A stretch of 64,000 bases of DNA from Floccularia luteovirens (lineage: Eukaryota > Basidiomycota > Agaricomycetes > Agaricales > Squamanitaceae), in contig VSJF01000008.1 of NCBI GenBank assembly GCA_009739215.1, forward strand, positions 124,001 to 188,000, written 5' to 3'. Positions 42,775 to 55,479 of the stretch are shown here, in pieces. A model generated the notes under the pieces. It ran no database searches, was not told where the DNA came from, and saw only the letters and a list, made by a program, of their open reading frames with translations. The first letter of the stretch is position 1; each line of letters starts with the position of its first letter. Both the position numbers and the translations under genes were made by a program.

Positions 42775-45392
42775 ATCCTCAGTTCAATGTGTGAGGAGCT
42801 GTGAGTTGTTGAGTTGGTTAGGCTATGCAGACAACCAAGGACAATCCAATCAACTTATATACGAAAAGCTTTGTGTATTTTTGGAAGTGTGCGACGCCTT
42901 GACTTGTACTTGGTTTGGACGCATACCCGCCAGAAGTACCGACACAACCCACTTTCGGTTTAGAGTATATTTCCGAACATCTTACAGATCAGATCAATAA
43001 CAGTACTGAGTCAAATGGAGCGCTCACAGCTGATGAGCGTGCGAACCCCATCAGAACAATATTGCTTCAATAGTATCCTTGAACATGAAGTCCTGCCAAA
43101 AATAGCACAAACACTTGTAGTGGCAACGTCGGATGCCGAGGTAACATACAGCTTTCACAGCTACTTATTTGCTCGCAAGAACTTGACGCATTAATTGGTC
43201 TGGTTGATGCTACCTGGAATGAATTGGATACATGATACATTGTATTATCGTTATATCAAACAACTGCTATTCGCAGTCGTCGATTCTTGTTGTGTTGGAA
43301 TAACGTCGCCTATGCAAAGAGTCAATCTTCGGTTCGGTGCTTGACTTTGATTCCCTATACACCGAACTGAAAGTGTAATGGAAGCCTCTGAAACATGTTT
43401 GCCTTTGGTTGCGGTCCTGGATCAAACGTCAAAAAGCCATTATGACTGTATATGAGCGTACGGCACAACCAGATATCATTTCGAGTTGGCACTTCCCCAC
43501 CGGGAACAGATAGCCGTAAAGTGTTTGGGTGTGGAGAAAGTTGATTTTAGGAGATATATGACAGGAATATTAGCACTATATTTGGAAAGGATGCCAAAGC
43601 TGGATATGAGCTTAAGACTAATCCGTCTGAGTATATTCAATGAGTAGAAAATCAAGCAGAACTGACATGAATAATCATAGGCTGAGAAACTTGCATTTGC
43701 GTGTTATAGATCTTGGACACCCTCGTATCCTGTGCGTATCGTATCCAACAGAGGACGGAGCTATGCATTTGGATTTGCGGGTATGGCGGATACTGATAAC
43801 CATATATTGAGTTCCGTTCTCTAGGTCTATTCAGTGGTTGACAAGAAGTAACACGTTCAGAGTGTATTTCGAAACATGACAACCTTCAATGAGTAACAAA
43901 CTTCAAATTGTCTAACTGTCGAGATGCCATGAATTTCTAGAGAGTGATCGATGCCTCAATTCAATCGGTCCGAAGAATGGAGGATTATAATCACTTTGTG
44001 GTAGAATGCCTCTCCTGGACAAGAAAGGATAATCAATTATATTACCTGTCGGATCTATTAATACACTCGTCTCAGTTAAGATGAGTTACCAGTGTTACCT
44101 AGTCTCCCGCAAACACACTTCCCCCCTGGTGATGATTGTGTTATGTGTCAATAACAGCTGATACAGGTCAAAACTTATTAGAGGCGGAAATTTGTTGTGT
44201 TTGTTGTTTTTGTTTTGTTTGCTATGATCTCCTGCACAGTTACGTAGACCCGATGATTAAATGCAAGATATAGTATATTAACGAAATTTGATGGGAAGGG
44301 CAAGGATGTCGAGGCTATTAACAGCAGCCAGGCTAATCAATGAGGGTCCCGTGTTGATGCGTTACGTTAGCACAGCCAAACTAAGGCTCGAAGATGATTA
44401 ACAACTTGTCAAAGCTGTCTGTTCCATTCAAATGCCTGCCCTGTTATATGCGCTCTGGAAATACGGGGGCGAAGGGAGTTGGCAGGGGCGTGTTTCTGAC
44501 TTTTAGTGCCTTACTGCGGTGTACATGAAAGGACAGATTGTTTTTGAAGTACACGTATAGATGTCTGTTGGGTGTGTGTATCAAGTTCCGCTCCGTATAC
44601 AAACTTGTGACATCAGTTAGAAACATACCGGATGAAAGAATGAATGATGCGACGTAAGTGCCACACTTCGTCAGCTAGACCCCTGTGTGCCTATTGCGGT
44701 CCAAATCATTCAGAGAACTGAGCTGTTGACGCACAATAGTGTTTTCAAGATACTCGTCATTCAACTTTGAGTTCGTATGACCGACCAAGATTTCTATCGC
44801 CTCTTAAATTTTAAATTTCGGCTTGTTCAACAAGTGTGTGCACCAGGAAACGCCATTATTGTGGCGCAAGTATGTCTACTAGTAATGGAGTTTAAGTTCA
44901 ACGTCACTCCCCCGGATCAGCTTATCATTCATCTTGGAAGGACAGCCGGATATCATGTCAACCTGATACTCAGGAGTAGCATACCTCAGTGTTTGTAAGT
45001 CTCCTTTGGACTTCAAATTTTTATCACGACTTTCATGATGGTTACAGTTGAGATTCGTTATCAGTCAATATGAATTGCATAGAAACTAGCCAACTAAGCC
45101 ACTTGGTGAACATTGCATATCAAGTTTCCATCAGGACAGTCTTCAAGTTGATGTTTAAGCCCTCCGTCGTTAGGACCCTTTCCAAGTACAGAGAAATAGA
45201 CGTGATCATGACACCGGAAAATTCCATGGCACAGCTTGTCATATCAGTGTATGAAAACTATCACAATTGAAACTTCACGGATAAAAGACATATATCTACA
45301 GTAGCTCCTCTCCTTCAACCATACATATCACACATACACCTTTTACCAATCCAATCTATGGCAAAGCAGATTTTCCGAATATTTTTGATCCC
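42775..45392. other. Gene-poor region upstream of the catalase
   Basis: About 2.6 kb. It must contain the catalase promoter near 42775-43000. The remaining small open frames (for example 43652-43882 minus, 44777-44998 plus, 45070-45270 plus) have no recognisable domain or splice context. A ~30-base motif ending in GTATTTCGAAACATG at about 43860-43876 resembles one at about 39076-39095. Confidence 0.35.
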
Positions 45393-45770
45393 TCATCCAT
45401 CATAGTGTGAAGGAACAGGACCAAAACCCATCGCAACGCAATGTTCCCCAACTTTACAAAATTTGGGTTGGGATGGTGCATGATTGATCTCCTTCCTCAG
45501 GACTCGCTTACACCCTTTCTTCGTTCGGTACTTGCAGGCAAACCCCCACCAATATCTATTTGATGACGATCCAACTTCCAAAAACTTACCTCCAGTCTTC
45601 AAAACCAAGTCTCTCCATGATCAACCCTTTGGTCAACCAAAAGTCCGAAACTACTGGTTAAGCGCCTCGGGGATCAAATAATCAGATTCCAGGAAAATCT
45701 CTTTGTCGTTTTCTGCTACGAAACTACATGAAACTATCCCCCAAAAGACTGTATTTTTGATTATCGTCAT
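45393..45770 (-). CDS. Possible small cysteine-rich secreted peptide
   Basis: Minus-strand ATG at 45768-45770 opens MTIIKNTVFWGIVSCSFVA, which resembles a signal peptide. Exon 1 (45655-45770) joins in frame to exon 2 (45393-45555) through a 99-nt GT-AG intron. The second exon encodes YWWGFACKYRTKKGC, then PKFCKVGEHCVAMGFGPVP and a stop. The mature part would be about 70 residues, basic, with four cysteines. No family recognised. The intron is longer than usual here and the coding evidence is modest. Confidence 0.3.
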
Positions 45771-45914
45771 GAAAACAATTTTACAAATACAACACGTATT
45801 CTTTTCAATTCCTGTAACAAGAGTTCAAGTGAATCTAAAAGATCTCAAGACTCCAAAAAGTATGCCGTATATTTCCAATGATGCGCCAGTTTTAGTTAAA
45901 ATTTCCAAGCCCAC

Positions 45915-47317
45915 CTAAGCAGACAACTTCTGCCGGAGGAGATTCTTGAGGGTTTCACCATCCTCGGCGAACTTCTTGATACCCTCGTGTAACTTGTCGA
46001 ACGCCATTTGGTCTTGAAGCAGAGTCCACCGGAATTCGGGCTCGTTATCAATGAATGTGACCTTGGGAATAGGGTCTGCTTGGGCAGCTGTATACAGCAA
46101 TGATGAATCAGTATTATGATAGATAACAATGAACCGGCATCCGCAATGAATAGTTGCAGGACCCGGGTAATTAGCCGAATGTTAAATAAGACTTACCGGC
46201 TTGAGAGTCAAGCTTCTTTGGGACTTGGTCCGAGGATTTTTTCAACTCCTCGAGGAGAGAGGGAGCGATAGTCAAGAAATCTACACCAGCCAGTGATTTG
46301 ATTTCCCCAACCTAAAGAAACTAGTTTTTAGGACAATCCTTTTGCATTCGCAGACGACTTACGTTACGGAAAGAAGCACCCATGACGATCGTCTTGTAGC
46401 CATGTTGTTTGTAATAGTTGAAGATCTTTTTCACGGAAATGACACCAGGGTCTTCATCACCCTCGTAATTTTTTCCAGTGTTTTTCTTGTGCCAATCAAG
46501 GATCTAAAGCAAGCGTTAATGATAGCATAATCAATACAGCTCCCACTTACACGTCCAACAAAGGGTGAGATTAGGGTAACGCCGGCTTCGGCGCATGCAA
46601 CAGCTTGACCAAAACCGAACAGTAACGTGAGATTGCAGTGAATTTGGTCTTCCTTTTCAAGCTCGCGAGCAGCCTGGATTCCTTCCCATGTCGATGCGAT
46701 TTTGATGAGAACACGATCTTTATTGATGCCAACAGATTTGTACAAAGCAATGAGTTCTTTTGCCTGAGAAAGGACGTATTAGAGATAGAACAGGAAAAAT
46801 AAGGTGCAGTCAGTCACCTTAGCTTTTGTGGCTTGCTTGTCGAAGGACAGCCGGGCATCAACTTCTGTAGAAACACGGCCAGGGATAATCGCCAAAATCG
46901 ATTTTCCGAACTCAACGAGCTGTTTATTTTTCGTGAGTGATTGATATTTGAAATATAGATTTTCCGACATACCAGTCGATCCATGGCCGCGTTGGCCTGA
47001 TTTTCAATATCACCACCCTTTGATTTGCCAAATTTGATTGCAGCATCGATCAAGTGGGCATAGGCTGGCTTGTTAGCAGCAGCCAAGATCAAAGACGGGT
47101 TTGTTGTAGCATCCTGAGATGATTAATGTTAACAGGAATTCAAGAAATCGACCACCATCGCAATGTCTTACCTGGGGCTTGTAAGTGCCAATAGCTGGGT
47201 CGATGCAAACAGTTAGGCAAGGCCATCGCGTAGATGTAATAACATACATTCAAAGTCTCCGGAGTCGGACACGACAACGGTACCGGTTTGTTTGAGGTAA
47301 TCGAGAGAAGTGGACAT
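45915..47317 (-). CDS. TAL1: Transaldolase
   Basis: Cytosolic enzyme of the non-oxidative pentose phosphate pathway, moving a dihydroxyacetone unit from sedoheptulose 7-phosphate to glyceraldehyde 3-phosphate. The start at 47317 gives [20 protein letters not shown]. Conserved blocks follow over about seven exons: [26 protein letters not shown], the Schiff-base lysine in [16 protein letters not shown], and [20 protein letters not shown]. Then come [31 protein letters not shown] and the end NLLRQKLSA with stop at 45915-45917. Length is about 325 residues, as in yeast Tal1. The frame is intact in every exon. Confidence 0.95.
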
Positions 47318-49067
47318 AGTGGAAAGTAGGAGAGATGATATGATTACTAGTTGTCACTTTGTTCCAATGATATACTTGTGGGTGGCTACTGAGATCCAAA
47401 ATATTACTCACTATGGTCCAGGATCAAGGTAACACCGAGAATTCCGCGATCGGGTGACGTACCTTATCTGCAAATTAAAATATTATTTTATCTTTTACAA
47501 ATCTGGTATCCTTGCACGTTTGCGGCATTGCACGGGCTTTCTATAACCTGGATCTCAATATCGTAACACCAAGGTTGCTAACTAGGCTGATATCGATATC
47601 GATACTGCTCTGATTACAGCAGTTCAGAATATAACTGTGGAACTCAGAACCTGAAGCTTTTAAGCGTCATCTAGGGTGCTGCTTATTATGGCCAATGACA
47701 ACTTTGCCATCGGTTGTAGCGGTTACTGTTGCCCCTACTCGTCAAATCAGCATACCTTTGATAAGGAGACTTCTCAAGGTCTCTTGTGATCTCAGTTCTG
47801 CTTTCTCCGGTTTCACAACGGAGAAACACGGTCGCAATGGAGAACAGAAGCCACCCCGGTTGGCAATCCTACGTGAATGAAGGACTCCTTGTTTTAATAT
47901 TGTACCCCTCCACAGAGCTCAAGTCACGAGCGCTAGTCCCACTCCGGATCAGCTAACGACGGTGGGTCCTGTTAATAGGTATCGGCTTCGCAATATATGC
48001 CTGGTAAGGTAATTTCAATCACTTGATATACGAGTCAACATAGTGTTCCGACTTCAAGAGACCGACATCCAACTGGGTGACTGCTCTTGTTCATGTATTC
48101 CAGGGAAGTGATTTGTATATATCATAATGTTCGGGAACTTGGTTGACCGTATAGCACTTATTTGGAGTATCTGAACTGTGGACGTGACTAGTAGGATCTT
48201 GAACGTTTGAACAACCGCTCTCAAAAATGATTGTCAACCTGAGTTACTTCCCAGGGCTCAGTGCTGTGAAAACTGCACGAGTACCCTGTGGCTGTGTTTT
48301 ACGTAGTTGCCTCAATGGAAACTTCGAACTTGGTTGGTTTGGTACCATACTCAATTACTCTATACACTGTACAGTCTAGGATACACGTATTTAGAGAAAG
48401 AGAATGCCAGTGAATTTGAGAAAAAACAATTTAATGCAACTTTCATGTCTGTATAGCTGTGACGTTAGGTGTTTTCCTGTTATGGAATGTGTGAGAACGT
48501 GAGAGTTGGGCGCTGCTTACGTGTGGGTTGAACAGCATTAACACTGGTTCTGCTCTCGACGCTACCTCATTTCGCATGTGTAGATAGCATGTGAGTCTAC
48601 CATTCCTTCGGTAGAATATGCACATCTTGATTTACTTCTGAACGCTCAGCGTTGACTCATGTTTTTGACTCAGATCCCGGAATCCATATCAGACGGTGAT
48701 TTCAACTACTGATATTCGCCGTCTGTCAATTAAGGAGATGACACACCCCAACTTGGATCAGATGAGATCTTAGTTTGGTATATCTCCGATCGAAACAAAA
48801 TCTCTTTCAGCACTTCAACAGTGTCTTCGTACTCATAAATTATTACAGTTGAGCGGATCGGCAGAATAACACGACACAGTTCCGTCAAAGTGAACCTTAG
48901 GTTAAATCTTTTGTCCGACAAAATGTCCAATCCTGTTTCAGCCGCAATGTAGACAAATCCATGAGTAGTTCTGACTTGAAACTACATCTCATGCCCGGCT
49001 TCTTTGCAAAAGCTATATATTGATCATTTTACTCGTTTGACTTGTATAATAGCCCATCCGACTCACC
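47318..49067. other. Intergenic between divergent transaldolase and GST genes
   Basis: About 1.75 kb carrying both promoters. No exon or repeat recognised; open frames are at most about 66 codons. Confidence 0.4.
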
Positions 49068-49959
49068 ATGAGATACACCGGTTTAACGAAGTCAGAAAAC
49101 TCAGCCTACTCTGCAACCATGTCTCGTATGGCACCCACTACAATGACACCTCCAATTATTCATCTTTATGATGTTAGAGCAAGCACTGCTCCCCAACCAT
49201 GGGCTCCAAATATCTGGCGCGTTAGGTGCGTCCTTGAGTCAAGTTTAATATTCTATTTACTAATGAATTTCATTAATGTTTAGATTCATTTTAAATTTCA
49301 AACGCTTGAGATATAAAACAATTTGGCTAGATTTTGCTCAGGTCGAGCCTACTTTGCATTCTATTGGTGCACCTCCAAGTTCAGTACGAAATGGCAGACC
49401 GGTTTTCACACTTCCTGTCGTCGTTGATCCTACCAGAAACCCCATGTCCCCTGAAGTTATTTCCAATCCTAATCAGATCGCTGAATATCTGGAGGCCGCT
49501 TACCCTGCCCGCCCCGTGTTCCCCGAAGGTACCCGTGCTTTACAAACACTTTTCGTCCATTTTATACAAGAAGTGTTCGCCAAGCCTCTTCTCCCAGTAA
49601 TGCTTCCCCTCAGCCACCACCATCTATCAACGGAAAGTCAAGCGCATTTCCGCGGCCACAGCAGTACGTCTTCGCGTCACGTAAATGCCATGCCAACGCA
49701 ACAGCGAGAGGTTTTATGGCGTGCCGTCCAAGAACAATTTGATTTCCTTGCAATGATACTAGATAAAAACAGCGGTGATGGTGATGGTGTAGTTGTGATG
49801 GGTTCTGACGTCACGTACGCAGATTTTGCGCTTTGCTCCATTTTAATATGGATTGAACGCATGGATACTCATGATGGGTGGTCTCGAGTGAGGAGCTGGA
49901 ATGGCGGGAGGTGGTATCTTCTTTTGGAACGTTGCAGGGAGTATATGGACGTGTATTGA
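49068..49959 (+). CDS. Glutathione S-transferase-like protein
   Basis: Likely conjugates glutathione to electrophiles, or acts as a glutathione lyase of the etherase-like groups common in wood-decay fungi. Two exons (49068-49225 and 49284-49959) give 277 residues. The thioredoxin-fold N-terminus reads IIHLYDVRASTAPQPWAPN, WRVRFILNFKRLRYKTIWL, VEPTLHSIGAPP and FTLPVVVDP; SNPNQIAEYLEAAYP follows. The all-helical C-terminal domain ends with GSDVTYADFALCSILIWIER. The exact start could be 49068 or a later Met (49119 or 49131). The WAPN turn replaces the usual catalytic Ser/Cys position, as in other basidiomycete classes. The frame is intact. Confidence 0.8.
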
Positions 49960-50206
49960 ACTATTTTTTAAATTCATTCAGAACTAAATTATTAGGAGAG
50001 AGTGTAGACGCCGTGTATCTTTTATATAAAGTTATTTCTTTGAAGCTGTAGTTAGTTTGTTATATTTTTTTTAATGAAATATTTGTTCCTGTCACAAAGT
50101 AGCCAAATATGGACGTACCTCACGTTGAACCCAACTGGGTCTGAAGATCTGACGACTGACAGACGCTAATGGGACCGTACACGAGCAGAGCTTAAAGTTT
50201 TTATCA

Positions 50207-53200
50207 ATGGCCTCTGCTTCATCGTCCTCTGTGTGCTCTCCATCCTCATCGGCGGTTACCATTCAAATTCCTGGAAAATCAATCCTTAAGCGACCACCAC
50301 CGCCTCAACATTCTCTATTCTCTCGTATCACAAGGTTTCTACCAACTCAAAATCAAAATTCCTCAGCTAATGAAGACGAAACTAAACCCCTCAAACGCGC
50401 ACATTTTATTTTACCCCAGATTGCTATAGTCTATCCTATATCTTCTCTAAATCCACCCTCAACCCCGTCATTGAAGGATGAGAAAAAGGCTATAGAAGAT
50501 AGGGAGATTGAGCGAAGGAGACGGATTGTACGCGGTAATTCTATGAGTTCTGGTGTCACTGGGCCTGAAGAGTGGTGGTCAATGGACAAAGTGGAATCAT
50601 TCTATCGGGAGTGTTGTGCGGGTGGCGATGAGGTGCCAGATCCAGCTATAACAGCCGCTCTTAAGGTGAGTTATCGTGTCTTATGCTATATGGCCAACAA
50701 AATCCAACCTGTTATAAATGTGTATCAGCATGCATCTCCGTCTAGTCCTCGAGCAGTTGACCTCTCTGGTGTCCAACTAACCTGGAGCTCCGCATCGAAC
50801 CTTGCCCATGTTTTCACTATTGAGTGGGGGTTGAGGAAGCTGGTCTTTCGTGAATGTGATCTTGATGAACTTGTATGTGTTTTCTCCCAATGAACATTTG
50901 ACACGGTTTAAGAAAATTTCTGTAGTCTCTTAAACCTATCCTACATGCTCTGCTCATTCCAGGTACTCTCTCGTTCCTGTCGGTGGCTTCTAATCGACGA
51001 CTTAAGCCTCCTGCATTTCGGCTTCTTGGTGCATATATGAAGAAGGTAGGACTGCAACTTGACTCCCATCTACCTATCAGCTTAATTCGCATAATTAGGC
51101 TACTAGTCTAGAGTTCCTCGACATCTCACAAAATGCACTGGACAAGAAATCTATAGATTACATCGTTGCTGCATTGCCTACAGCACCAGAACCGGGATTA
51201 GTATCTCTACGATTAGATGACTGCTATCTGCGACCAGCTGCTCTAGAGGCTCTTTGTGAGATTTTGTTCATATTTGGTCTTGTTCCGATACTCAAAGTTC
51301 GTATATGCAGGTCGTGCAGTTCGAACATCATCACTCCGTAATATCTCGTTGCGCCATAATCGTATAGCAGCTAGTGGTGGTGTTGCTATAGCGCTTATGA
51401 TCAGAGATTACCCGGATATTGTTCCAGGCTTAATAACACCTTCCTCTTCTGGAACACCAAATTCATCTACCACATCTTCACCGACTTCCTCTGTATCTGG
51501 CGTTCCATATATATCTCAACAGGTCACCCCACCAACTACCTACTTCTATGCAGAATGCTGTTGCTGGTTTACCCGCTACCCGTAACATTCCAAATCAACC
51601 ACCACCACGTCACCCTGCTGTCAATATGCAAACAACGTATACACCATATGTACCTCGGGCGCGTCGGGGTCCTGCACCCCCCACGACTGCCACTAACCCA
51701 TTGTCTCCTAGTGGTCAACATGTTCCGTTGATCACATCGTCGTCACGAGGGGGCGTTCACAATGAGACATACACAACCAGGAACTCCGGCTGGCATCCAT
51801 GATTCCACGATACGTCACGATTCTGGACCAAGCGCCGCTCTCCTAGATAAAGTTAGAGCATTGGATTCCCTTCCCAGGTTAGGTGCTCTGAGGACGCTAG
51901 ACTTAAAGGGTAACGATTTACGCGTCAGTTTATCGTATATTATTACTATGAACTTCATTAAACTTCTGTTAACCAGACTGGGATTACGTACATCGCACAG
52001 GTGTTAAAACGCAACCGCACCCTCAAAGTCTTGAACTTGAGTGAAAACAAACTCGATGTTGCATGTTTAGTTTCTATTGCTGAAGCATTGGTAAGAGGAC
52101 TTGGCAGATGAATCCATATCAGGTTTCTAAAGTTTTCCTCAGAAATATAACTCTAGTCTTGAGACACTCGATCTCAGCAAAAATCCCTGTTCTGGGCCTG
52201 GCTTGGAAGGAGTAGGTTTGCGTTGCTATATTTTTGTGTTTTCTGTTGACATCAGTTAAGATACAATCACTTCGCACGGCGTTCACCTTAAACACTGCTT
52301 TGAAGCGCTTATTTCTCTCATCAACATCATTATCATCTTCAGGCGCAATAGCTCTAGCGGAGTTCCTGCCAGAATCAACTTCACTACTTCATCTAGGATC
52401 TTACGATGAATGATCTAGATATAGCAGGTGTGATGGCCTTGAGTTCAGGTCTAAAAGCCAACCACACCATGCGCTGTTTAGACTTAAATATACCACCCGG
52501 TGACGAAGAATTTGCGCGGTAAGTTTTCGTTGACCACTTATAGAATGAACACTAAAATTCTTTTAGGATGTGTAGAGAAATCTTGAATTCATGTGTGCGT
52601 AACACTGAAGAAGCTGAGCGCAATGCGAAGCACATTGGGGAAGGAAATAAAGGGACAAGTGGTCGTGGTCTTGGGAAGGGAGTATGGAACATGATTGAGG
52701 AAAGCAAGCTTGCAAGGCATATCAGGCTTGGTGAAGAAAAGAAGGTGGGAAAAATAAAACTACATACCGACAACGTTCTGATGGAAGCAATACAGAATGA
52801 AAATGACCCCCTTGTTCGTGCAAGAGCATACATCCAAGCAGCGGCAGAGTCTACTTCCGATAATCGTCAGGGATCACCTAAACTCCCATTTTCTGAGTTG
52901 TCCGAAAAGATACGGGCGACTGTCGATGAACTCACAGTAGTCATACAAACGACAGAGGATCCGGAACGCTTAGAGGAATTATTACAAGTTAACGACCAAT
53001 TACTAGCGCTGCTTCAACGTACACCCGAGTCGAAGAAACCTAATTTGACTCTACAACATTTAGGTCAACCGAATGCCAACGACCCAAGCGATATAAATGC
53101 AGTAACAACGAATGGTCATATACATAATATGGCTGAATCTGGGCAGCGAGAGGAGCAGCAGGATGATGTGTTCAATGAAGAATCGCCCACAACACCTAAG

Positions 53201-53947
53201 GTCGACAAAGGGAAAGGAAGAGCCGAGCCAGAACCAGAAGAACTTGAGAAAATCTTAAGCCCCACGTTCCTCCTTTCCGAATCATCGGATGATGATGATG
53301 ATGAAAGGGAAGTTCATTTCCACGATGCTGTAGAACACGAAGGTGAAATAACTTCACCTACCGATCGGTATGCTGATGTCACAGGTGTCGCTTCTGTCAC
53401 TAACCCAGAAACGGCCAGGTCGCGAAGTTGGGTAGCAGAAGAAGGGGAAGTGTTCAGGAAAGGGACGGTTCTACTAGGTCCAGAAGAAATGGAAGGGGAG
53501 TATGCGGGTGAGGAATTACGCAAAGAAGTTCGTGTTGCCCTTTTTTGTGATGAAATTCCTGATCATGAATTTATTTTAATCAGCTCCTTGAAGCTATGGT
53601 CGAGCGCCCACCTCCACGTCCCTTGACTGACGAATTCGGTATGGAAGTAATACCCGGTGCTGGTGACTTTGCGCATGAACGCGAACATCCGGCTTCTGTG
53701 TCACCAACAAGCCCCACCTTTCCAGATTCGCAAACTCGACCATATATCTCGCGATTCCCGCTCATCCTCATCGTCTATTCTTGGCATGATTTCTCCCATC
53801 TCATCACCACAAATTTCGACACCTGAGAACAAGTCAAGCCAGAGCCCAGTCATTGCTACTTCCAGCCCGATAAGCCCTACTTCCCCAGACATTTCGGCAA
53901 CATCCAGAGTATATCTGTCCAAAAATCGATCGGTACCACCTGGGTGA
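50207..53947 (+). CDS. Leucine-rich-repeat (RNI-like) protein, PPP1R37-like
   Basis: Large soluble protein with ribonuclease-inhibitor-type leucine-rich repeats and long disordered arms. N-terminus: Ser-rich, then IPGKSILKRPPPP, which looks like a PP1-docking context. LRRs follow: VDLSGVQLTW, NLAHVFTIEWGLRKLVF, LEFLDISQNALDKKSID, LRNISLRHNRIAASG, LRTLDLKGNDLR, LKVLNLSENKLDVACL and LETLDLSKNPCSGPGL. A Pro/Ser-rich insert lies at about 51450-51830. The C-terminal arm has a helical stretch (ARAYIQAAAES, DPERLEELLQVNDQLLALL) and acidic Asp/Glu runs. Four extra bases break the frame at about 51544, 51758, 52396 and 53750; all are removable single insertions. Similarity to PPP1R37/LRR proteins is by pattern only, so function is uncertain. 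Confidence 0.65.
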
Positions 53948-54496
53948 TCTTAAGTCGACGGGTAGGATGCGTTCTTGATATATTACTATTTCACCAGTAC
54001 TGATGCGTTGAGCAGAGATAGAGCGGGGTAATCAAGTTTTTGGCGTTCCTTATACAGTCCTCACATTGTTTAATTTTGGCTGAGCGTAAACCTTGTTAGC
54101 TAATTTGACAACCTATCCCCTATCCAAGCGGATTATTTAAATACCAGAGAGCGATCCATATCTCTTTCACTCATTTACTCCTTGGAAGCATCACTACTCA
54201 TGTTTTAGTAATATACATTTATCTGTCACAGGAAAAACCACCAATTTGACGCTGATTTATAATAATGCTTGGGCTGTTACATACTAGATTACCTGCTATC
54301 ACTGCAAAAAATGCTTTCCATGCTATGTTGACCACTTACAAATCACCTGAATAATGTTTCACGTTGTGCAAGGTCCTGTGATATATATGTACCCTATAGA
54401 TTTCTAAACTCAAAACCCTATGTCGCCATTTTTAAGCATTGTTGAATTTCAACCTCGCGGTTGCATTTTTGAACCTTATTCTCACTCGCACTCAAC
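53948..54496. other. Intergenic
   Basis: About 550 bases, AT-rich, no exon seen. It carries the 3' flank of the LRR gene and the promoter of the peroxiredoxin gene. Confidence 0.4.
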
Positions 54497-55479
54497 ATGC
54501 CCCCGAAAGTCGCCACAGAAAATACAGATGCAGATGCTCCTAGAAGGTCTGCTAGAGTGGCAGCCCAACCTAAAGAAGAAGTCAAGGCTAAACCAGCAAG
54601 GAAAGTTTCGAATGCCAAGAAAAGAGTTGCTGAGGCAGATGCAGATGATGCTACAACGGAAACCTCAAAAAAGGTGCACCCTCATTTTTTTTGCATCTTT
54701 TCTCATATGTATCCAATCATCAACGAAAAAATGTTATTCTTGTAGGTTAAATCTACTCAAGAGGAAGGCGATCAGGACGAGTCCGAAGTTGGAACTGCAA
54801 GTGCGGCGCCTGCCCCTATCGATATTGGTGGCACTTTGCCAGCAGTAACGTTGAAAAATGAGAAGGCAGAAGACGTTGAAGTTTCCCAATTGGCTGCGGA
54901 GAAAGGGGTCATCCTTTTCCTTGTGCCAAAAGCCGATACTCGTAAGGAATCTCAACTATTGGAGTCTTCAAATGTATGAACTCATAACGGAAAATTCATT
55001 TTAACTTTTAAACAGCTGGATGCACCACCCAAGCTTGTGGATTCCGAGATATATATCCAGACTTTACATCTTTGAATTATGATGTTATATTGTCTCAGCG
55101 CAGATACCCCTACTGCGCAAAATAAATGGCAAACAAAGGTGAGAGGTTTTTTTTTGCCTTTCATCAAATACTTTCTTTTACTTGTAAAAAATGCTAAAAT
55201 GCTCTTTTTTGCTTCATAGAAATCGCTTCCTTATCCACTTCTTTCCGATCCGAAAAGGATTCTCATTACTGCTCTTGGAGCTGGGGATGGAGGTAAAACG
55301 AAGCGCAGCCATTTCATTTTCGAGAAAGGGGGTATATTGGTTGATAAGAAGGTGCCTGTTAAACCTGTTGATAGGTTAGTTAATGCATTTTTCTACTTTG
55401 ATCATCGTTCCTGATCGTTTATGGATACCTCCACAGTCCAAAGCTTGCCTTGGAATTTATTCAGAGCCGTACAAGTTGA
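54497..55479 (+). CDS. DOT5: Nuclear thioredoxin peroxidase, Dot5/BCP-type peroxiredoxin
   Basis: Atypical 2-Cys/1-Cys peroxidase of the BCP/PrxQ class; yeast Dot5 is nuclear. A basic N-terminal tail (PRRSARVAAQPKEEVKAKP) precedes the fold. Exons then give IDIGGTLPAVTLKNEKAEDV, ILFLVPKADT and, across an intron at about 54942-55015, PGCTTQACGFRDIYPDFTSL with the peroxidatic Cys and the second Cys five residues on. Next come YCLSADTPTAQNKWQTK, LPYPLLSDPKRILITALGAG, KRSHFIFEKGG and the end LALEFIQSRTS with stop at 55477-55479. One extra base at about 55087, between DV and YCLSAD, breaks the frame; otherwise the protein is complete. Nuclear location is inferred from the tail and homology. Confidence 0.85.

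Noticed and set aside
54497..55479. Reading the Dot5 gene as a peroxiredoxin lacking its catalytic cysteine
   Set aside because: The PGCTTQACG motif is present once the intron at about 54942-55015 is removed.
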